From Flavobacteriales bacterium (lineage in GTDB: Bacteria; Bacteroidota; Bacteroidia; Flavobacteriales; Flavobacteriaceae): DNA of 9,028 bases. The translations under genes and the position numbers were made by a program. Where the stretch lies: positions 1 through 9,028 of the forward strand of contig JALVEJ010000207.1 in NCBI GenBank assembly GCA_027031025.1. Reading direction: 5' to 3'. The notes below the pieces were generated by a model. That model saw nothing but the letters and a program-made list of their open reading frames with translations. It did no database searches and had not been told where the DNA came from. This document shows positions 5,509-9,028 of this stretch, one piece after another (position 1 is the stretch's first letter; each line of letters opens with the position of its first letter).

Positions 5509-7230
5509 ATGGTTTCAAAACGACAATTTTTTTGCTTGTTTGCAGCTTTAATGTTTGGTTTATCTGTTCAAGCGCAATTTGAAAAATACTACGATGCAAA
5601 CGGTCATGTTTATCATGATTTAAATTTGGAAATCATGGATATTGCACCTTTTGATTTTATTATTGGTGGTAATTTTTTTACGCCGAATATGAGTTTATAC
5701 GAGCCTTTTTTGCAAAGAGTTGATGCTAGTGGTAATGTAGTTTTTACCAAACCGCTTTCTGCCAATAATTTGTCGAACTTTCGTTTGTTTGATATGGTAA
5801 CTCTTCAAAATGACTTGATTGTGGTAGGAAGTGTAGAAGATTCATCCGGATTGCGAAAAATGTTTGCAGCCAAATTTGATTTAGCAAGCAATACATTTGT
5901 CAATGCTTATTATTACGATATTATTTCAGGGAGTTTTCCCAATGAAGCTTTTCATGTCATCTATACCGAAGGCGATTATGATAATGACGGCTTACCCGAT
6001 CCGGGTTATGTCATCAGTGGTTATAATATACTTCCTAATCAAGAAAACGATGGCATACTTGTGCGCACCGATTTAAATTTGCAGCCGTTGTTTGCTACCG
6101 AAATAAGTACTATGACAAGTGCTTCGCCTAAAATTACAAAAGCAACAAAAGTTATTGATACTTACGATGGCTATTTAGTATTAGGTTCTGCTACTTATAA
6201 TGCGACCCAAACCGGCATTATGGCTTATAAAGTGAATTATGATTTTACGTCTGCTTGGAATGCCAGTTATGTTTTAGGTAACCAATATGATGTTGCCGCT
6301 GATGCTTATTATGATTCTGCTGCCAATACCATTTATCTCTTGGTTAATTATTCGCATACACACATGTTTGGCGTTACGGCTTTAGACAATGCAACGGGTA
6401 ATATTATTTCCGGCCAATCTTGGTTCGCAACGGTGAGTAACAATGCGGCAATGGATAAATACGGTTTTACCTTAACGACTTCTTTATCCAATGCCAACAA
6501 TTTGGTGATAACCGGATACGACCGGAATACAATTTTACCGGGCAATCCGCCTCAAACAACAGAATCAAATGTCGTAGTTTACGAATTTGACAAAGCTAAC
6601 GGACAACTGATTAATTCCGGTATTCAATATAGCGTTCCCAATCAAGAACTCGGAACCGACCCGTATAATTTTTGGGACAATCAAATGCCTCTGGCTTATT
6701 ATCCCGATATTTCCCGAAATTCTACTCAAGCCGCAGGGACTCCTTTTAATGTAAAGTTGGGTTATATTGAAGACGCCAACACACAAGTGCCTGATTTGGC
6801 TATTTTTAAGGTTCTTTCAAATAATCGTAATACTTGCAACAATCTGGCGTTAAGCTATACCCCGACACAATTATCAGGGCAAACGGCTTTCAATGTAAGT
6901 TCTGCAGGCGGTATCAGTATTACACCGCATAGTTTTCAAATAGCAACAGCAAGTCAGCCTGTAAATGTCATGGATTGTAGCAGTGCGGCTATTGAAGATG
7001 ACAAAATTGATTTAGGTGAATATTATCCCAATCCGGTTCAGAATGTTTTACATTTAAAAATGCCAGAAGCGGAAAGTTATATCATAAAAGATATTTCACT
7101 AAGAAAAGTAGGAAATGGCAAAATTACCGGTTCATCTATTGATATGTCAAATCTAAAAAAAGGTGTTTATATGGTAGAAATCCGGTTTAAATCCGGTCAA
7201 ATCAAACATTTTAGAATTATCAAAAGCTAA
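5509..7230 (+). CDS. Secreted protein with T9SS type A sorting domain, function unknown
   Basis: This 573-residue protein begins with a signal peptide (residues 1-23, ending SVQAQ) and ends with a type IX secretion sorting domain at about 501-573: LGEYYPNPVQNVLHLKMP, then IDMSNLKKGVYMVEIRF and the closing strand IKHFRIIKS. It should pass the inner membrane by Sec and the outer membrane by T9SS, with removal of the C-terminal domain and surface attachment or release. The body (24-490) is rich in Asn, Tyr and Gly and has recurring strand segments such as FDFIIGGNFF, NDLIVVGSVE, DGYLVLGSATY and NNLVITGYDRN, each near an inspected-value phrase, which suggests a beta-propeller or similar all-beta fold. 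A calcium-loop-like DYDNDGLPD is at 157-165. I see no catalytic motif. The ATG at 5509 begins the signal peptide directly; the frame is open to a TTG at 5458, which I reject. It appears monocistronic, with its own promoter and a strong terminator. Confidence 0.85.
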   Translation: MVSKRQFFCLFAALMFGLSVQAQFEKYYDANGHVYHDLNLEIMDIAPFDFIIGGNFFTPNMSLYEPFLQRVDASGNVVFTKPLSANNLSNFRLFDMVTLQNDLIVVGSVEDSSGLRKMFAAKFDLASNTFVNAYYYDIISGSFPNEAFHVIYTEGDYDNDGLPDPGYVISGYNILPNQENDGILVRTDLNLQPLFATEISTMTSASPKITKATKVIDTYDGYLVLGSATYNATQTGIMAYKVNYDFTSAWNASYVLGNQYDVAADAYYDSAANTIYLLVNYSHTHMFGVTALDNATGNIISGQSWFATVSNNAAMDKYGFTLTTSLSNANNLVITGYDRNTILPGNPPQTTESNVVVYEFDKANGQLINSGIQYSVPNQELGTDPYNFWDNQMPLAYYPDISRNSTQAAGTPFNVKLGYIEDANTQVPDLAIFKVLSNNRNTCNNLALSYTPTQLSGQTAFNVSSAGGISITPHSFQIATASQPVNVMDCSSAAIEDDKIDLGEYYPNPVQNVLHLKMPEAESYIIKDISLRKVGNGKITGSSIDMSNLKKGVYMVEIRFKSGQIKHFRIIKS

Positions 7231-7249
7231 TATGTGTTGTTGTAGTTTA

Positions 7250-7296
7250 TATAAAAAAACAGCCTTTGGTCTAAACGCTAAGGCTGTTTTTTTATA
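7250..7296. terminator. Strong bidirectional intrinsic terminator
   Basis: A perfect 17-bp stem pairs 7250-7266 with 7280-7296 around a 13-base loop. The core is ACAGCCTT/AAGGCTGT, flanked by a run of seven A on the left and seven T on the right, so a U-tract follows the GC core on either strand. It begins 19 bases after the stop of the rightward T9SS-protein gene and ends 11 bases before the stop of the leftward gpmI gene, so it should stop transcription from both. Confidence 0.9.
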
Positions 7297-7307
7297 GTTT
7301 TAGAAAT

Positions 7308-8822
7308 TTAAAATAGAGGTTCGGTCATTTCATCCGGTTTAGACAATCCCATAATTTTCAAAATAGTCGGGGCAACATTGGCCAAAATACCGTCTTTAAG
7401 TTCCGGTTTTAAATCTTTATCAATTAAAATAACCGGAACCGGATTGGTCGTATGTGCCGTATTAGGCGAACCGTCTGGGTTAATCATTTTTTCGGCATTG
7501 CCGTGGTCGGCGAGGATGATAACGGCGTAGTCATGTTTTAAAGCTTCTTCTACAATTTTTTGGACGTTTTTGTCGACTGTTTCAGCCGCTTTTTTTGCCG
7601 CTTCAAATACGCCTGTATGGCCAACCATATCGCCGTTGGCAAAATTCAAGACAATTAAATCTGCCGATTCGTTTTTGATTTCCGGCAAAAGTGCTTCGGT
7701 CACTTCATTGGCGCTCATTTCGGGTTTTAAATCGTAGGTGGCGACTTTGGGCGAGGGAATCAAAATGCGCTTTTCGCCTTCAAATTCTTTTTCTTTACCA
7801 CCTGAGAAAAAGAAAGTGACGTGCGGATATTTTTCGGTTTCAGCTATACGAATTTGCTTTTTTCCGGCTTTCGCAAGTAATTCGCCCAAAGTATCTTTTA
7901 AGTCTTCCTTAGGATAGGCAACTTTGATGCCTTTAAATTTGTCATCGTAAATGGTCATGGTAACAAAATGCAATGGCAAAGTTTTCATACCGTATTCGGG
8001 CATGTCTTCTTGGGTTAAAACTTTGGTCAGTTCGCGTCCGCGGTCGGTTCTGAAATTGTAAAAAATAACCGCATCACCGGGTTCAATCTTTCCGATGGCT
8101 TTGCCATTTTCGTCTACATGAACGATGGGTAAAATAAATTCGTCCGTCACGCCGTCTTTGTAACTTTCTTCAACAGCTTTGATTAAATCAGTAGCAGGTT
8201 TGCCTTCACCTTTGACCAATAAATCATAAGCTTTTTTAACACGTTCCCAACGATTGTCGCGGTCCATGGCATAGTAACGTCCGATAACCGAGGCTATCTT
8301 AACCGGCGTGTCTTTGATATAATCTTGAATCTCTTTTAAAAAGTTAATTCCCGAATGCGGATCGACATCACGCCCATCCATAAAAGCATGAATATATGCT
8401 GTCACATTATATTTTTTTGCCATTTGTACCAAAGCTTTCAGATGGTCAATATGCGAATGCACACCGCCGTTTGATAGTAATCCCAACAAATGAACAGCTT
8501 TGCTGTTTTGCTTGGCATATTCAAATGCTTCTTTTAAAACTTTGTTTTCAAAAAAACTTCCGTCTTTAATGGCTTTATTAATCTTGACCAAATCTTGATA
8601 CACGATACGCCCGGCGCCCAAATTCATATGTCCTACTTCCGAATTGCCCATTTGTCCTTCCGGCAGTCCGACATTTTCACCGGAAGTATAAAGTTTGGCA
8701 TGCGGATATTTTCTAATAATCTCATCCATAAAAGGCGTATCCGCTTGCGCTATGGCTGACACTCCGGGGTTTTGGGTTATACCCCAACCGTCCAATATGA
8801 TTAAAATAACTTTTTTGCTCAT
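7308..8822 (-). CDS. gpmI: 2,3-bisphosphoglycerate-independent phosphoglycerate mutase
   Basis: This 504-residue cytoplasmic enzyme interconverts 3-phosphoglycerate and 2-phosphoglycerate in glycolysis and gluconeogenesis through a phosphoserine intermediate, using two Mn2+ ions. It has full family length (about 510). The phosphatase-like domain holds D11 in LDGWG, the catalytic serine S61 in GQMGNSEVGH, and in the C-terminal part D398 and H402 (NGDMVGH), D439 and H440 (LADHGNAEK) and H457 (NTAHTTNPVP). The inserted phosphotransferase domain contains NGGVHSHIDH (119-127), DGRDVDPHSG (149-158), GRYYAMDRDNRW (181-192) and NFRTDRGRE (256-264), which bind substrate phosphates. K331 to G342 (KYPHVTFFFSGG) is also conserved. 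No key residue is missing. The ATG at 8822 starts directly with MSKKVILIILDGWG. It ends at the shared terminator, is apparently monocistronic, and is divergent from a lipoprotein gene. Confidence 0.98.
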   Translation of the reverse strand: MSKKVILIILDGWGITQNPGVSAIAQADTPFMDEIIRKYPHAKLYTSGENVGLPEGQMGNSEVGHMNLGAGRIVYQDLVKINKAIKDGSFFENKVLKEAFEYAKQNSKAVHLLGLLSNGGVHSHIDHLKALVQMAKKYNVTAYIHAFMDGRDVDPHSGINFLKEIQDYIKDTPVKIASVIGRYYAMDRDNRWERVKKAYDLLVKGEGKPATDLIKAVEESYKDGVTDEFILPIVHVDENGKAIGKIEPGDAVIFYNFRTDRGRELTKVLTQEDMPEYGMKTLPLHFVTMTIYDDKFKGIKVAYPKEDLKDTLGELLAKAGKKQIRIAETEKYPHVTFFFSGGKEKEFEGEKRILIPSPKVATYDLKPEMSANEVTEALLPEIKNESADLIVLNFANGDMVGHTGVFEAAKKAAETVDKNVQKIVEEALKHDYAVIILADHGNAEKMINPDGSPNTAHTTNPVPVILIDKDLKPELKDGILANVAPTILKIMGLSKPDEMTEPLF

Positions 8823-8840
8823 AATCTGATTTTATGAATG

Positions 8841-8848
8841 CAAAGTTA
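8841..8848 (-). promoter_or_regulatory. Candidate -7 promoter element for gpmI
   Basis: On the minus strand this reads TAACTTTG, an exact match to the Bacteroidota -7 consensus TAnnTTTG. It lies 18 bases upstream of the gpmI ATG, giving a leader of roughly 12 bases. No clear TTG is present at the expected -33 position, so the match rests on the -7 element alone. Confidence 0.5.
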
Positions 8849-8903
8849 GACTATAAATCCGAAAATGTTTGTAAAGATTTTATTAAATGTAACGAAATTT
8901 GTG

Positions 8904-8911
8904 TATATTCG
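8904..8911 (+). promoter_or_regulatory. Possible -7 promoter element for the divergent lipoprotein gene
   Basis: TATATTCG fits TAnnTTTG with one mismatch, the same TTCG variant seen upstream of the T9SS-protein gene. It is 24 bases before the ATG at 8936. The nearest upstream TTTG (8868-8871) is 32 bases away, too far for a normal -33 element, so this is a weak call. Confidence 0.3.
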
Positions 8912-8935
8912 TTTGAATAATAAAAACAAAAACAG

Positions 8936-9028
8936 ATGAAGAAACTGATATTACTTATTTTACCCTTAATTTTTTTAACTTCCTGTCAAATTACCGAAGA
9001 AGTCTATTTCCGTAAAAACGGTAGTGGA
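8936..9028 (+). CDS. Lipoprotein, N-terminal fragment (cut by window end)
   Basis: Thirty-one codons run from an ATG to the window edge without a stop. They encode a lysine-containing start (MKK), a hydrophobic stretch LILLILPLIFL-like in character, and a lipobox ending LTSC with the cysteine at residue 17, typical of a lipoprotein signal cleaved by signal peptidase II. The mature part begins CQITEEVYFRKNGSG. The protein is probably anchored in the periplasm or outer membrane by lipidation. It is too short to assign a family. The gene is divergent from gpmI with a 113-base gap. Confidence 0.8.
   Translation, partial: MKKLILLILPLIFLTSCQITEEVYFRKNGSG

Noticed and set aside
7175..7200. Direct repeat AAATCCGGT near the 3' end of the T9SS-protein gene
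   Set aside because: Nine bases in coding sequence of the conserved sorting domain; explained by the encoded residues and not by a mobile or regulatory element.

Overview
The window looks like a stretch of chromosome from a Bacteroidota organism, most likely of the Flavobacteriia type. The evidence is AT-rich DNA, a FecR/TonB-receptor/ECF-sigma signalling locus of the Bacteroidota kind, a secreted protein with a type IX secretion (T9SS) C-terminal sorting domain, and -7 promoter elements of the TAnnTTTG class instead of TATAAT. I see no integrase, transposase, phage gene, CRISPR array, tRNA or rRNA. The gene content looks like ordinary chromosome.

Left part (1-3090, + strand): a cell-surface signalling cluster. 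It starts inside a FecR-type anti-sigma factor (C-terminal end only), continues with a 772-residue TonB-dependent receptor that carries an N-terminal STN signalling domain, and ends with an ECF sigma factor. The anti-sigma stop and receptor start overlap (TAATG), and the sigma gene begins 23 bases after the receptor stop, so the three genes are probably one operon. The expected circuit is: ligand binds the receptor in the outer membrane, the STN domain contacts the periplasmic end of the anti-sigma factor, and the sigma factor is released to transcribe the locus. Having sigma last instead of first is unusual.

Middle (3132-5083, - strand): a two-gene unit with an AldB/ExaC-type aldehyde dehydrogenase followed by a small DUF779 protein, a pairing often seen in bacteria. 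A perfect 10-bp inverted repeat lies between the two genes. A hairpin at 3094-3117 separates this unit from the convergent sigma gene.

About 425 bases of mostly AT-rich intergenic DNA (5084-5508) separate the dehydrogenase from the divergent gene at 5509-7230. That gene encodes a 573-residue secreted protein with a signal peptide and a T9SS type A sorting domain; I cannot assign its function. A strong bidirectional terminator (7250-7296) lies between it and the convergent gpmI gene (7308-8822, - strand), which encodes cofactor-independent phosphoglycerate mutase of glycolysis. Divergent from gpmI, the window ends in the first 31 codons of a lipoprotein gene.

I did not find convincing evidence of a wholly new system. 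The items most worth a second look are the sigma-last order of the signalling locus, the matching STN-like domains in anti-sigma and receptor, the palindrome between the dehydrogenase and DUF779 genes, and the uncharacterised T9SS cargo protein.
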